This document shows positions 63,015 through 64,000 of a DNA stretch of 64,000 bases, piece after piece; position 1 is the stretch's first letter, and the number at the start of each line of letters is the position of its first letter. The DNA comes from Serripes groenlandicus (lineage: Eukaryota > Mollusca > Bivalvia > Cardiida > Cardiidae). The notes under the pieces are model-generated. The model saw only the letters and a list, made by a program, of their open reading frames with translations, had not been told where the DNA came from and searched no databases. The stretch covers positions 372,001-436,000 of the forward strand of contig JASEVX010000117.1 of the NCBI GenBank assembly GCA_031761405.1, written 5' to 3'. Position numbers and translations under genes: made by a program.

Positions 63015-63213
63015 GTACATACTTAACTGTTTACCAGATAGGAGCTTTTAAATGTTCTCTGCTTTAAAAATAAATTTGAGGGAAGAAATGTTACAACAAG
63101 AAAATTTCAATTGAGAATTTTATAAAGCGTTGGAAATACTGTGGAAAGCGCTTTTCTATATTTATGTTATAATGTACCCGGAGCATAAATTTACAAATGC
63201 AGTCAAATTTGTC

Positions 63214-63398
63214 TTAACCCTTTTGAAAGCATTGTGGCCGAAGGTGAAATTGCTCATGATGAGCAATTTCTCCTTTGGCCACAATGTTTTCAACTTGATT
63301 TAACAAATAAACTATCTTTTATGGAGATTTTTCAGGTTTTTGTCACTATGTTTTCAAAGTCGTCTGCTACGGATTTGTTGTATATGGGAAAAGGTTAA
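63214..63398. mobile_element. Old MITE copy with perfect core
   Basis: TTAACCCTTTTGAAAGCATT (left subterminal block deleted); core GAAATTGCTCATGATGAGCA; right end ATATGGGAAAAGGTTAA. Confidence 0.75.
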
Positions 63399-63564
63399 GT
63401 AGCCACACAAAGAGAGTCAAAAGTTGACTGCTGAACAAAGGTGGCTGCTTAAAACAAGTCAAATAAAGAAGAAAAGTTGTTTTGGTTAATTTTCAAGTGG
63501 CTGCTTTCAGATTACAGAGGTGACCTCTAAAACACATTTGACTGTTTTGACAGGCTTTGTCCAA

Positions 63565-63790
63565 ACCTAAACAATGGGTAATTAAAGTAAATACAGAAGT
63601 AGGTGATATTACATAGGCAGTGAAGGCCAAATATGTAATTAATGTAAACACAGAAGTATTGGATATTACATAGGCAGTGATGACTAAATATAGTTAACAC
63701 AGAAGTATGGGAAATTACATAGGAAGTGATGACCAAATATGTAATTAAAGTAAACACAGAAGTATGGGAAATTACATAGGAAGAGATGAC
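63565..63790 (+). repeat. Tandem repeat, unit about 55 bp, four copies
   Basis: AGTAAACACAGAAGTATGGG and ATTACATAGGAAGTGATGAC recur from about 63587 to 63790. Confidence 0.85.
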
Positions 63791-63854
63791 CCAACCATGA
63801 AATTAGGGTCAAACCACTCCAAAATATGATAATTCCAAGTTTTAGCGGACTAAT

Positions 63855-64000
63855 TATCACTTTCTTCAACACATCTAAAGCAGACAACTTTATACAAAAC
63901 ACGTTTGCAACAATATGAAAAATCTGAGTAAATGAAAGTATAATAATTGAATATAGTTGTAAACAATGTGCAGAAGGGGAAATTGCTCCTTGTGAGCAAT
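63855..64000. mobile_element. MITE copy cut by the window edge
   Basis: CTAAAGCAGACAACTTTATA and a core starting GGGAAATTGCTCCTTGTGAG; it runs off the end. Confidence 0.6.

Noticed and set aside
1..64000. CRISPR array
   Set aside because: Regular arrays exist, but they are minisatellites without unique equal-length spacers, and the sequence is a eukaryotic intron-containing gene.
1..64000. Transposase or reverse transcriptase gene that could drive the repeats
   Set aside because: No long frame other than the coiled-coil exons exists on either strand; all repeats here are non-autonomous.

Overview
The window is eukaryotic nuclear DNA, AT-rich and intron-dominated. It most likely comes from a bivalve mollusc. 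That is an inference: several dispersed repeats (one ending ATGGCCCTCTTGTTT, one beginning TATACCCCC, one with GACAGCGCGCTCGACTA) look to me like families common in bivalve introns. There is no operon structure, no rRNA gene, no free-standing tRNA gene and no CRISPR array.

One gene spans almost the whole window on the + strand. I support 23 coding exons from 3487 to 63014. All have AG acceptors and GT donors, and their phases join without conflict (phase 0 everywhere except 0-2-2-0 across 19963..34755 and 0-1-0 across 39769..41556). Together they encode about 2,800 residues of an acidic, Glu/Lys/Leu-rich, almost continuous coiled coil, broken by a few Ser/Pro-rich linkers. One exon (16011..19490) is 3.48 kb; most of the others are 60-300 bases. 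Both ends of the gene lie outside the window or are unresolved. I do not recognise the orthologue, so no gene symbol is given; a cytoskeletal, centrosomal or Golgi scaffold is the reasonable class.

The introns are saturated with a short non-autonomous transposon. It has a TTAA target duplication and CCCTTTCCC(T/A)CATA termini, as expected of a piggyBac-type MITE. I list 32 young copies of about 222 bp between the TTAA sites and more than 40 older copies, in both orientations, many nested in or abutting one another. Each copy has three nested levels of inverted symmetry: terminal repeat, a subterminal CTGCAGCAGAC block, and a central GAGAAATTGC hairpin. No transposase is present, so the family must be mobilised in trans.

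Other repeats include three tRNA-derived SINE families, two short fold-back elements with long perfect inverted repeats, four families of larger elements with internal 146-177 bp tandem arrays, several minisatellites, a long CT tract and a G run. Layout: 1-3486 upstream repeats; 3487-5797 exons 1-3; 5798-9745 MITE-rich intron; 9746-20069 exons 4-6, including the giant exon; 20070-34520 two long introns around exon 7; 34521-45299 exons 8-16, closely spaced; 45300-55779 exons 17-20; 56656-57192 exon 21; 57193-62924 repeat-dominated intron; 62925-63014 last visible exon.
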